Source of the DNA: Tubulanus polymorphus
Taxonomy: Eukaryota > Nemertea > Palaeonemertea > Tubulaniformes > Tubulanidae
Length of the DNA stretch: 64,000 bases
Direction: 5' to 3'
Assembly (NCBI RefSeq): GCF_964204645.1
Contig: NC_134028.1
Coordinates: forward strand, 6,861,001 to 6,925,000
Shown in pieces: positions 33,761 through 44,386 of this stretch. The position numbers were made by a program, and so were the translations under genes. The notes beneath the pieces were generated by a model. That model was not told the DNA's origin. It did no database searches and saw only the letters and a program-made list of their open reading frames with translations. Position 1 is the first letter of the stretch, and each line of letters begins with the position of its first letter.

Positions 33761-34171
33761 AAAAATTCTCCACCCGGTATCAAAAATTCTTGTATTAAAT
33801 TGTTTTTTGTTTTTGAAATAAATCACAATCAAACCGATTTTTTTTGCTTCCAATAATGTAAAAAATAAATTATCATCACAAATTATTACCTTAAATGATT
33901 GTAAACAAGTATTCAAGACATCTGATCTAATTTTTGTATAGTTGTATGTAAACATAAATTCTTATATGAATTCATAAAAACAGCGTGGTTTGTTCTTTGT
34001 TTTTAAATAAACTGTGCCGAAAGCGCTACGATCTGTTCGAATCGGCTATCTCTCATCGGTTCAGTCAGCAAGATTTTCACTTTAGCGAATCGACCTGTCA
34101 CCTGAGGTCCCACCTGTCATGTCAGGTCTTGGGCCCTGACATGACAGGTTCTGGAAACTCTGCAGACAGAC

Positions 34172-34404
34172 CTAAATGAATTACTTCCTGGTTTTCAGCG
34201 CCGCCGTGGGAAATTAATATGGCGAAAGTTGAGAAAACTGGAACATAGCTAAACGCTAAAACACGTATAATTTCGTTTTAGATATGTTTCGGTTCGAATC
34301 CCAAAAACTTAATACCTTAAAACGTGACATTAGTCCGGGTGCCGTTCCGTATTCATTCAACACGCGCGCTCAACCGCGAAGCTATTTTTAGCGCAACAAT
34401 CAAT
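34172..34404. other. Spacer between two mobile elements
   Basis: No ORF or repeat recognised. It ends in the AT dinucleotide (34403-34404) duplicated at the far side of the next element. Confidence 0.5.
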
Positions 34405-34512
34405 GGGGCTCGCCGTCGCTATGGACACCAGGTGGCGTGTGTGCGTTAGTAGCCATCGCGTATCGACTTCCGCTCACTTCCGCGCTCGATTTCCTACTTT
34501 TAAATTGTAATA

Positions 34513-36800
34513 ATGTCAGAGAATTACGGGTCATGGACTGTACCGAAGCTGAAACAAGAGTTAAGCCGACGAGGTGCGGTAACCTATGGGAGGAAAATCA
34601 ACCTAATTGAAAGGTAATTTAAATGTCGATCATATTTCCATGCGGTTGATGGTGTTCAGTCGTTTAGTCTGCGCAAAAATGTTGCAATGATCATGGAATC
34701 AACAGTGATTTTTTGCCAAAATCATCGATGATTCTAGACCTATGCTCAAGTGAAATGAACGTGTTTTAATAGATCCAGAGATGAAAGCTAAACCTCAGTG
34801 GGTTGTGGGTCAGGGTATAGTACAAGTTTACCGTCACCAGCCCGGGCTGCGAGGATGGCTATGGCCGGTCCCACGCGTCCCGTCCCGCGATATCTTTCAT
34901 TATTTTTCGGTTTTCATGTCCGGAAAATAAACATAATGCACATAAAAGTCATCGATAAAACGTTTTTTAAATCACTATTTGATATTATGATTGCCTTGAG
35001 AAGTTTAGATGGCAATGTTTATATCTTGAAATGTAGGGATTATTATCGGGATGTAGGACGCCTTGTCAGCTAACCATCGCAACAGCTGAGTTACCACTGG
35101 CGCCATCTATCGAACATGAATTGAAGCTGATGCCAAATTTTACTGCCAATGTATCCATAAATCATTGGACATGTCTGCTGCTGTGTCTAGTCTCTATTGA
35201 ATTTTTATATGTTATTGGAATTATAGTCAGAACCCTGATCAACTTGAGGTGACGGTAAACTGAATACCTTACTTATATACCTTCTTACCACAACACAGTT
35301 GAGTTAAATACAAATCTGTATGACCATGGACGTATAGACGTCCATGCTTGGAGTAATCATTTCGATGTAACATTTCAACTCTGGGTCAACTTTCTGTTAG
35401 TTGATTGAATGATTTTTGACATTAGATGTTTATATTTCATGATTATTTCGTGTTCATTGCAGATTAGAAGCATACGGCCGTAACAACGATTTTAGGGGAC
35501 CGGCCATAACATTACCACAAGAAACAGTTCCGGAATGGCCCACATGCGGTTTCAAACAGCTTACAAATGATCATAAGATTGTATTGCCAAAATTCAATAT
35601 TGACACAGTAACTGCATATTTCACGTATAGAATGGCAATGGACAACCACTGTACCAAAGACATTAAAGCTATTGAGAAGGGTCAGCAGCTCATAGAATCG
35701 CAACGTGTTCAAGCCTGCAGTATTCTCATCAAAAGCGGAATTGTTTATCTGACTGGATTAGTTGGTGCTGCTATGAAAAAAAAGGTAGGCCAGTTTTATA
35801 TTTCATCAAAATAACACAATATTCCCTCCTTTAAATCCACATAAATCTGCAATACAACTGTATTCTTAAAAGGTTGTAATGTAGCAAACATTGTTGATTA
35901 GTTTATTTTTATATTTCATTGCAGATCTCATACTCGTACCAGATATCATTGTCTCAAACAACTGGTGAATTCAGAAACAGCCATTGTGAGTGCCCTGCCG
36001 GTAAGGGTCCTAATGGGACCTGTAAGCATGTCGCGGCTGTACTTTTGATGTTTGCTAATTTTGTGTCATCAGATGGGCCTAACGCTCCCGAAATACTTAA
36101 ATCGTGTACGGAAAATCTACAAACATTCCATAAGCCCAAGTCTGTTTATACTGGTAAGTTGTTTGGTTACATCGCCACCATTCAGCAAATTCGTACCCTA
36201 TATATCTTATTTTTTATAAATTCTGATGTAATGGCAATGTTTTACATAATGTACTTGGTTTTCAATTTTTAGCTCGGCTGTGACCTTGTTTAAATTTACC
36301 CGTCACTTCTTAACAGGTTCCCCTGTCAAGGCTGGTGACTTACCTCTATCAAAATCAAAGAAACGCGAGGTATCAATGGAGGATCCAAGGCCTGTGAAAT
36401 ACCGGAAATCAGCTGGATACGAGGATTATGTCCGGGGAATTGTCCTTAATTACTGCTCTGTATCGTCTTTAGACCTACCCATCAAGTATAAGTACAAGAA
36501 AGCCGATATCAAAACAGCAGCAATTGACCATGATTATCTGAAAAAAACTTTGCTTGAATATTGGGTGGAAAACTCTATTAAGGTAAGTTTTTAATCAACG
36601 TGTCTGAGAGTGACCTATGTTATCCTTCCCTCTGTGCTTATAATTAATATTCCATTTTGCCTTTTCAGTTAAATGAAACACAGGCAATATTACTAGAAAG
36701 GAGTACTAGGAAGCAGGCAGAATCTAGTCAATGGTTTCAGGAAAGGCAGCTACGATTAACTGCATCTCGTTTCGGTGAAATTGTTTCTTCATACAACTAA
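34513..36800 (+). pseudogene. SAP-SWIM-YqaJ protein of the transposon, truncated
   Basis: Five exons in phase: 34513-34613, 35463-35784, 35925-36153, 36317-36582, 36669-36800. The start ATG opens a SAP DNA-binding motif (WTVPKLKQELSRRGA...GRKINLIERLEAYGR). Exon 3 has a SWIM zinc finger, CECPAGKGPNGTCKH. The last exon begins the YqaJ nuclease, SQWFQERQLRLTASRFGEI, but hits TAA six codons later. No further nuclease motif is found up to 37508, so the catalytic part is gone. YqaJ proteins are lambda-type exonucleases; here the gene cannot supply one. Confidence 0.8.
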
Positions 36801-37508
36801 ATTTGTAAATACATGTACATCCCAATTGTATGATATAGATTTCATGTCAATATCGGCTTACTATTTGTTGATACTTTTAAGTTTTAATATTTTTTATCAT
36901 CTATTATCAATATTTTTTATCATATATAGTTATTTCAAACAGATATACTTGTCAGGTTGTGTAGTTATATGCATAATTACTGACGATGGTGGGTCAAAAG
37001 TTTGAAAATTAATGATTTACTCCTTTTCTGACCATATTTCATTACCATGATTATTTATTATTTCATTATGTGCTGCGCCTGACTATGGCATGAATGCTTT
37101 AGTCCCAAAACTCAAACTCTTCCATTTTACATAAAATATCTGTGTTATCATGCATTTTAAAAAGATTTTATGTAGCGTTGTTGTATTTTTGGTTTTTACC
37201 AGTTTTAAATCAATAAAAGGGTTTGTTACTGGAATGAAAATTAGTTTGTCCTTTGAATTGAAAACACTGCAAAAGAGTGGATTAAGTCAAAGTGAAATAG
37301 GTTATATTGCGCACAGATTTTGAATATCAACGACAGACAATTAATTACAGTCCAGGCCCATAATTGATATCTAAGAATTTGGGATTTACCTAAATAATCT
37401 ATTAAGAGAAACAATGATGTTTCTTTAAAGCAGGGGTTTCGATGAATCTCAAAACAAAACTCAAAAATATATACTTTAGATATCAATTAACAGACATTAA
37501 CAATAAGG
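36801..37508. other. AT-rich spacer inside the ISL2EU-type transposon
   Basis: The 3' flanks of two convergent genes. The remainder of the YqaJ domain would be expected here but is not seen. Short ORFs are not convincing. Confidence 0.5.
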
Positions 37509-39211
37509 TTAAGCAAATTCGTTCACAATAGCTGGTCTGAAATTGCTTATACTGAAACAAACATAAACTATCCTAGAACCCATATTGACTTTACTAAGCG
37601 GCAGGTCTTTTTTCAAAATAAGAAAAGTTTTTGACAATCCGATTACTCTTTCTACTTGGATGCGTTTACTGGCTACTCTACGATCATGAACTACTTGTTC
37701 AGGTTCAAGTTGACTCTTGCCCTTCAATAAAGTTGGGGTGTTCACCTTAATGTTCTTGGTAGCAAAAAGATCTTGTACCATTATACCTCTATCGGCCATG
37801 ATGCTGTCATTCGAGCTGAAGTATTTTGAGGTGTTTGAACACAGCTGGGATCGTTCAATGATTTGTCGGTCACTTGTTGAACCCGCATAACTTTCACTTA
37901 CATAACTAACGACCCCTCTCGGTGATATTCCAACCATAGTTTTAAGCGTGTTCTTATGTTTGTATGTGCTGAAAGTTGCAGTTTGAGATTTTACATTCGA
38001 CGGCTTTTCAATTGGAATCTCTGTAGCATCTAAAATAACTCTGGTTGACGGAAAATGATGCTTAAAGCCACTGGGCATGAAACAGTCTATCTCTTCTCTC
38101 TCTGGCCATGTATTGATTTCACTTAATTGGAAATACATGAAGTTTACCCAGGTTAACACAATCCTAGAAACTACACTCTCTGATATGCCGAACAGAATAC
38201 TCAGTTCTATATCTTCCTTGGCACGCCTTAATTTGATTAATGTCAAGAAAAATTGATTGACCGGTGTTAGTTTCTGACATTTGTAATTCAAATCGTACGC
38301 AGCAGGTCCTAGTACACTGAAAAACATCATCAAATGTTCATAGTCTTTAAAACTGGTGTAATATTTGATCGACCTAGGATCCACCATAAATCTCTCGATA
38401 CAGAAAAATTGATCTGAAAGGAGGGAACACTGAATATTCTTATCCAAGTTAGTGTTTTTATTGGTTGGTTCCTCTATTATGTCCATTCTGTAATTGCTGG
38501 TATGTTGTAGGCCTATTTCAACTTCAGTGGCTATGTCATGGTGTACAGGTTCTTCCTCCAGTTTTAATCTTCGCCGACTGGCTCTACTTTCTCTCTCTGA
38601 ATCTGAGGAAACTGGTGGTGTGAAGGCAAATATACGCGGAATGGCATTCTCTTTTAATTTTCTTCTAGAACCTGAAACACATAAAGAAAAAAACATATTT
38701 CTACTCAAAGATCAACAGCTGCCAGTCAAGTCAACAACCTTTAAATTAAAAAGATAAATCTACCACATAAATTATTAGGCCTATTGTTGTTATTATCATA
38801 ATTGAGTTATATCATTATCCTGTTATCAACAAACTACTATGATGATATGAAAATAAGCGCCTGGCTTTTTAAAAAAAGTTCAAAACATCGACATTGCATA
38901 ATATCGATAGGCCCAAGCTGAGGCCTAAACGAATCAGCCTGCCTTGGATCTTGACCGCTTATTTCACCTTAGTTGGAAAACTCAATAGGAAAGCCATATT
39001 TACCGGTAAGTGTCTGTTTATAGTCCGTTGGTAAAAAATGTCGATGGCATACGATAGCTGTATCCGATGGCTGCCATAATTTTGCAGATTTCTCGCTACT
39101 CTGTAGTCGTTTTATCGCAACAAGCCATTTCATTTTCAAATCTGTGTTCGTAGGGAACTTAAATCCGCCTACTCTTGACTTACAAAGGGGTACACAACAA
39201 TAGCGAGGCAT
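37509..39211 (-). CDS. THAP-domain DDE transposase (456 aa)
   Basis: Two exons: 39211-39004 and 38671-37509. The GTAAAT donor and TTTCAG acceptor keep the frame (208 + 1163 nt). Residues 1-85 form a THAP zinc finger: MPRYCCVPLC, then W near residue 29, WQPSD, CHRHF, and after the splice NAIPRIFAF in the AVPxxF position. The DDE_Tnp_4-type catalytic core has RVILDATEIPIEKP (first Asp), SIMADRGIMVQ (second Asp) and RIQVERVIG (Glu). A helix-turn-helix region with FGISESVVSRI lies before it. All three acidic residues are present and no stop interrupts the frame, so the enzyme may still be functional. It acts on the element ends; THAP would bind the terminal repeats. Confidence 0.88.
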
Positions 39212-39355
39212 TATAATAGATTCAAGCGCTTTTCAAATCGTCAATTCGCTCGAACGCGGAGATGAATAAAATGTTGTTTACAATTCAAATTCAAATCACT
39301 AGGGCCACTAACACGCGCGCGCCATCTCGCGGCAGCGCTCAGCGCGGCGAGCCCC

Positions 39356-40353
39356 ATTTAACCCGAGACGCGCTACGTCATAACGTTCGACATGGTCGCA
39401 TTTGCCTTTACTCGTACCGTCGTGAAGTCGTTTTATCGCTCAATAAAACGAGAAAAAGTGGTTTTATCGAGCAATAAAACAAATATTACCACGGTAAAAC
39501 GAGAAATTACCGCGTTAAAACAAGAAAAACTCGTTTTATCACGCGATATAACGAGGAAATTAACGCAATGGAATGATTTCTTTATTCGTTTTACATCATG
39601 ATAAAACGAAAGAACAAATTCCGTTTTCTCTATTTTCCGTTTTAACGCAGAAATAACACGAAAAATGTCGTTTTATCGCGCGATAAAACAAGTTTTTTTC
39701 GTTTTATCGCGCAATAAAACGACTTTGCATCTTATCTTCAAGCCTATTTTGTCAGTTGAAAACAAAAGTTGTTAAGGCAATATATTCTTCTCACTCTTTC
39801 GCTATAGTTTTGCTATACATACTTTTACTGTGGTTTTGCTACCTGTGCCCTCCACCGGGTACGGGACATCTTCAGTTGGTGAAGGGCCTGTACTTGAACA
39901 CCCGTGAAAGAGTATCACATTGGTACGTCATATCTAAGTTCCCAAGATCTCCCTTGCTGTACGGGAGATCACGTATAATAGTTTTACAGTATAAAAAAAT
40001 GAACTGGAATGTTTTTCCAATAATTCACTTCGATTTAACAAAAGAGACCATAAAATGTAAATTCAACCGACCACCCAAATCAAGTCAAGTCAAATCTTCC
40101 AATCACATGTGAAATAATCAACTCAAACTTAACCACGATAAAACCCGTCCCTGGACGGGTTCTTTGCTAGTTTACAGAAACAAGTCAATAATATATTCAT
40201 GATCTGCCGAACTTTTTCGGTTTATTTCGAATTCCAATCACTCCATCAGGATAAATTCGTTCTCATCAAATATGATAAGGCATTAAAAACAATTTAATCG
40301 TATTTTGATACTGAGACATCAAAATGCTTTTCTGTGACATCAGTTTTTCTTTT
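39356..40353. other. 3' flank of GPCR copy 1 with ATAAAACG hairpin repeats
   Basis: 39385-39725 is packed with variants of CGTTTTATCGCGCGATAAAACG in both orientations. 39550-40320 is shared with 46140-46990, the equivalent flank of GPCR copy 3. 40140-40160 is a short hairpin ACCCGTCC...GGACGGGT. No coding gene is visible. Confidence 0.6.
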
Positions 40354-41379
40354 TTATTTTAAATTGCCTTCACGACGTTGGGGCCATTTTTCCGCTACAC
40401 AACACGCCATTTCGGAAAGTTTTTCTCTGAAATTCTTAATAAATATGACATATATAAAAAAGTTAATACATGAATTTAGCAAAGTAGTCATAGCCCCTGC
40501 AATAAATACTTCTGTCCAATATATTCCTTTTATGAAGAATCTGGCTGTTACCATGAATACTTGAGGAAATTCTAAGATTAAAAATGCTGTACAAACATAA
40601 ATGACGATCAAGGTCGCTTTCGTTTGGGAGTTAGATTTCGTGTTTCCACCAGGCGGCGCTGTCGACGACGGGTTCAGCAATGAGCGCCGGCGTCCCCTAT
40701 TAACAGCGAGCCAAATTAACAAGATTGTATTTGATATCGCGGTCAGGACTACGGGTACTAGGGTGAAAGCATAACGTCTTGGGAGTCCCGGAATTCTACT
40801 TTTCGATGTGCTTTTGTCCAGACTGATGCACCCCGTGGTAATGTATACCGGTATGCTGTACCACCATTCAAAAATAACGTACAGCATAAATACAAAACTC
40901 ATCGATGCACAAAATACAGTTAAACGGCGTGCTGTGATTACAATTGGAGCTTTTAACGGGAAAACTATGATAAAAAGGCGCTCGAATTGAATCAAAACAG
41001 TTACCCAATTACGAGTGGCTTGAAGCGTGACGTTTGGTATCGTTAAAGCGCGCTGTATGCGTGGAAAAATCCTACCATTAGGTTGACCAAACACGTAACG
41101 TCCATAGATGATGTGAAATACAATGAATCTCAGTGGTTCTCTGAACAGCTTGTTTACCAAGAATCCTATCTCGACGATAGCCAGGATCCATAGCGCGTAA
41201 ACGGAGCGGTGCGCCCTACGCAGACGGCCCAATATAACTGTAGTTATCGCGTTCAGAATTATACCGATAACGCAAAGCGGACACATACCGTAAACCTTGA
41301 CATAATAACGAACGTAATGTATCGGTATCAACTTCGGTTCTGGACACGACCTAACTATCAGTGAAGTATTGCTCGCCAT
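40354..41379 (-). CDS. Rhodopsin-class GPCR, copy 1 (341 aa)
   Basis: Intronless seven-transmembrane receptor at the cell surface. N4 is in an NxS/T glycosylation site. TM1 is at about residues 27-50 with the conserved Asn (GIILNAITT). TM3 ends in FERLFIIVFPL, so the DRY box reads ERL. TM5 is around 205-225. TM6 is at about 253-275 (LIVIYVCTAFLILEFPQ). TM7 is at about 292-312 with NSCINFFIY in place of NPxxY. Short third loop rich in Arg/Ser. The pattern is closest to the FMRFamide-receptor-like / peptide-type orphan GPCRs abundant in invertebrates; the ligand is unknown. The start ATG is the only one before TM1. Confidence 0.85.
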   Translation of the reverse strand: MASNTSLIVRSCPEPKLIPIHYVRYYVKVYGMCPLCVIGIILNAITTVILGRLRRAHRSVYALWILAIVEIGFLVNKLFREPLRFIVFHIIYGRYVFGQPNGRIFPRIQRALTIPNVTLQATRNWVTVLIQFERLFIIVFPLKAPIVITARRLTVFCASMSFVFMLYVIFEWWYSIPVYITTGCISLDKSTSKSRIPGLPRRYAFTLVPVVLTAISNTILLIWLAVNRGRRRSLLNPSSTAPPGGNTKSNSQTKATLIVIYVCTAFLILEFPQVFMVTARFFIKGIYWTEVFIAGAMTTLLNSCINFFIYVIFIKNFREKLSEMACCVAEKWPQRREGNLK

Positions 41380-43360
41380 CTTGTATCGATCGAATCCCTT
41401 CTAGTTCTGCGTCTAATGTTGCTGCATCCTTTCGAACCGGCGTCTATTGAACGTTTAAACATGAAATTAATCCAACACACAACGAGTCTCTCTACAATTC
41501 GGGAAGATCAAATTTGTTTCAATGACAGACTGAATTAAGCAGATGCGGCTTTAGTAAATTTTCACAACATTGACGCCTAATATAATATATAATTGCTACG
41601 TAGCTGAAGGAAGATAATCTTATAATTTGCTGTTTCTACTGAAAAGATTGAATTCTGTGAGTTTTGGGTCGATGTGAATTTCAAAATTTTTAACTTACAT
41701 ATAGAATGAAGCAAATCTTGTACATTTCTGCTGGCGCCCCGAGAGAGGGAGAAAGACGAAAGAAAAACACCCCTAAACAGCCCATCCATAGGGCGAGGGC
41801 CAGGATTTTTGGAAGGTGGGGCCCAGACTGGCATACAAGTAATCGCAGATGGCACACTCGTAATCACGAAGGGCACCCCAACGAGGCGAAAGCCGAAGGT
41901 ACGAAGCCATCAAAGGGGGGTCTGGGGAATTTCAAGACTTTTCTGTTCTCCATTTGAAGGCTGTCATGAGGAAATAATTCTTTTTTTTTTATAAAACGAG
42001 GCGAGCACCGAAGGTGAACGCAATAGCCTGCTTGGACGTAACGGCGCCTTAAATGGGCTAGAATGCACTGTCAGAAAAAATCAAAATAAATCTAGATTGA
42101 AAATGAGTGAAACTAGATTATCTGGAGCACCCCTTCAAAAGTGTATCTTCAGTATAAGAAGCGAAAGTGAAACTAGATTACCCGGAGCACTCCCAAAAAC
42201 TATCTTATATATATAGACCCATTCAGAAAATGTTAGTGAGTGTTCAATTCTTTTCAGAGTCACAACCACTCACATAGGTTATAAATCTGATATCCGCGTT
42301 GAATTACAATTTTACTTCACCTCCGTAAGCGAAATCGAAGCTCAGTCGCGCAACACAACGGGTCGTGCGATGAAAATTGCTGGTAGCACCGTAGTCAAGA
42401 TACAGAGCAAGCGAAATCTAAAAACAAAACGCACACCGTCACATGTTTATCATAAATCACTTATTTAGTCAGATAAAATCCTCGGTATAGAGTTCAAATA
42501 ATCAAGAATCCATAGAAGAAGAAACAGTTCCTTTTTTATCCGATCATGTTGAAATCAATACGTTGAATGTTTTCGGGTTAACATGACCCCTTCTCAAGAC
42601 AAGTCAAAAATTATGCAAAACTACATACATTGTATCAGGATATACAGTGGAACCTCGTTATAGCGAACTCGAATACAACGATTGATTGTATATGAATAAT
42701 ATAGAATTTTGTCCCGAGGAAGGAAATCTATTAATTAATTTCATATTGGATGTAACAAATTATCAGTTTATAACGAACATATTTTCTGGTCCAGTGAAGT
42801 TCGCTGAAACAAGGTTCCACTGTATAAGTTTACAGAAACGGAACGGGTCAATAGATATGGCCGCCCTGAATCAGGGGTAGTCATTTTCAACTGTATTCTG
42901 TATTTTAGAAGGGCACTTCTTCAATGCGGGGCAACGACTACTTACTGGCCAATTTAACATATATGCCCGTGGTATTGTTAACTTAATACAGCATAAGACA
43001 GGTTGACTCAAAATGGCACTTTCAGGGGAGGGGAATTGGCACTTTTTCTCTGTATTCCGGAATGCATGCTACCTTTCGTGTTAGACTCCCCATGCGACAC
43101 AGCTTCGATAAGCCCGTGCTTGTATGAAATACAGAATTTAGTATCGATGGACTCAATTGAAACGGTTTTTACGGCGTCAAAAAACCAGTGAACGGCGCCG
43201 ATTGATGATTTGGCGAAATTATTCGGTTTATCTCGAATTCTAATCACTCCATCAGAATAAATTCTTTCTTATCAAATACGATAAGATTTTGAAAAAAATT
43301 TAAATCTTATTTAAATATTAAGATATCAAAATGCTTTTCTGTGACTTCAGTTGTTCTTTT
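41380..43360. other. Intergenic region between GPCR copies 1 and 2
   Basis: 41400-42640 recurs downstream at 48050-49320, upstream of copy 3. It includes a dispersed-repeat copy (41990-42380). 42640-43360 recurs at 49310-50030. No gene is visible. Confidence 0.6.
42645..42822. repeat. pogo/Tigger-like MITE, copy 1
   Basis: 178 bp flanked by TA. It starts CAGTGGAACCTCGTTATA and ends with the inverse AAGGTTCCACTG. This terminal sequence is characteristic of Tigger/pogo-derived MITEs. A second copy is at 49315-49492. Confidence 0.75.
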
Positions 43361-44386
43361 TTATTTTAAATTAACTTCACGACGTTGGGGCCATTTTTCC
43401 GCCACACAACACGCCATTTCGGAAAGTTTTTCTCTGAAATTCTTAATAAATATGACATATATAAAAAAGTTAATACATGAATTTAGCAAAGTAGTCATAG
43501 CCCCTGCAATAAATACTTCTGTCCAATATATTCCTTTTATGAAGAATCTGGCTGTTACCATGAATATTTGAGGAAATTCTAAGATTAAAAATGCTGTACA
43601 AACATAAATGACGATCAAGGTCGCTTTCGTTTGGGAGTTAGATTTCGTGTTGCCACCAGGCGGCGCTGTCGACGACGGGTTCAGCAATGAGCGCCGGCGC
43701 CCCCTATTAACAGCGAGCCAAATCAATAAGATTGTATTTGATATCGCAGTCAGGACTACGGGTACTAGGGTGAAAGCATAACGTCTTGGGAGTCCCGGAA
43801 TTCTACTTTTCGATGTGCTTTTGTCCAGACTGATGCACCCCGTGGTAATGTATATCGGTATGCTGTACCACCATTCAAAAATAACGTACAGCATAAATAC
43901 AAAACTCATCGATGCACAAAATACAGTTAAACGGCGTGGTGTGATTACAATTGGAGCTTTTAACGGGAAAACTATGATAAAAAGGCGCTCGAATTGAATC
44001 AAAACAGTTACCCAATTACGAGTGGCTTGAAGCGTGTCGTTTGGTATCGTTAAAGCGCGCTGTATGCGTGGAAAAATCCTACAATTAGGTTGACCAAACA
44101 CGTAACGTCCATAGATGATGTGAAATACAATGAATCTCAGTGGTACTCTGAACAGCTTGTTTACCAAGAACCCTGTCTCGACGATAGCCAGGATCCATAG
44201 CGCGAAAACGGAGCGGTGCGCCCTACGCAGACGGCCCAATATTACTGTAGTTATCGCGTTCAGAATTATACCGATAACGCAAAGCGGACCCATACCGTAA
44301 ACATTGACATAGTAACGAACGTAATGTATCGGTATCAACTTCGGTTCTGGACACGACCTAACTGTCAGTGAGGTATTGCTCGCCAT
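43361..44386 (-). CDS. Rhodopsin-class GPCR, copy 2 (341 aa)
   Basis: Same length and topology as copy 1. About ten substitutions, e.g. V-K-V to V-N-V before TM1, IVETGFL in TM2, NCRIFPR before TM3 and PNDTLQ instead of PNVTLQ. All key motifs are unchanged (FERL, NSCINFFIY). Lies 3,007 bp from copy 1, start to start. The high similarity implies recent duplication or gene conversion. Confidence 0.85.
   Translation of the reverse strand: MASNTSLTVRSCPEPKLIPIHYVRYYVNVYGMGPLCVIGIILNAITTVILGRLRRAHRSVFALWILAIVETGFLVNKLFRVPLRFIVFHIIYGRYVFGQPNCRIFPRIQRALTIPNDTLQATRNWVTVLIQFERLFIIVFPLKAPIVITPRRLTVFCASMSFVFMLYVIFEWWYSIPIYITTGCISLDKSTSKSRIPGLPRRYAFTLVPVVLTAISNTILLIWLAVNRGRRRSLLNPSSTAPPGGNTKSNSQTKATLIVIYVCTAFLILEFPQIFMVTARFFIKGIYWTEVFIAGAMTTLLNSCINFFIYVIFIKNFREKLSEMACCVAEKWPQRREVNLK

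Larger units (their letters stand above)
27659..34171. mobile_element. Unclassified TIR element carrying an OTU-PHD gene
   Basis: The 6.5-kb segment begins GTCTGTCTGCAGAGTTTCC and ends with its exact inverted copy (34153-34171). Just inside both ends are ACCTGTCATGTCAGGT-type dyads arranged as larger palindromes (27682-27750, 34093-34149). No flanking target duplication is clear, so the exact boundaries and superfamily remain open. No transposase signature is visible. Contents left to right: non-coding lead, a tandem array (28620-30214), the OTU-PHD gene, and a minisatellite. Confidence 0.6.
34405..39355. mobile_element. ISL2EU-type DNA transposon
   Basis: 4.95 kb flanked by AT on both sides (34403-34404, 39356-39357). 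The ends are GGGGCTCGCCGTCGCT... and ...AGCGCGGCGAGCCCC. Imperfect inverted repeats of about 55 bp include GGTGGCGTGTGTGCGTTAGT at the left and its relative at 39298-39325. It contains two opposed genes: SAP-SWIM-YqaJ (+) and THAP-DDE (-). From memory, ISL2EU elements pair a DDE transposase with a YqaJ exonuclease and use an AT target, which fits. Confidence 0.85.

Noticed and set aside
27659-34171. Helentron identity because of the OTU domain
   Set aside because: No Rep or helicase motif is visible, and the unit has inverted termini, which Helitrons lack.
40808-40990. Plus-strand 60-codon ORFs repeated opposite each GPCR
   Set aside because: Conserved only because the GPCR gene on the other strand is conserved; no independent signal.
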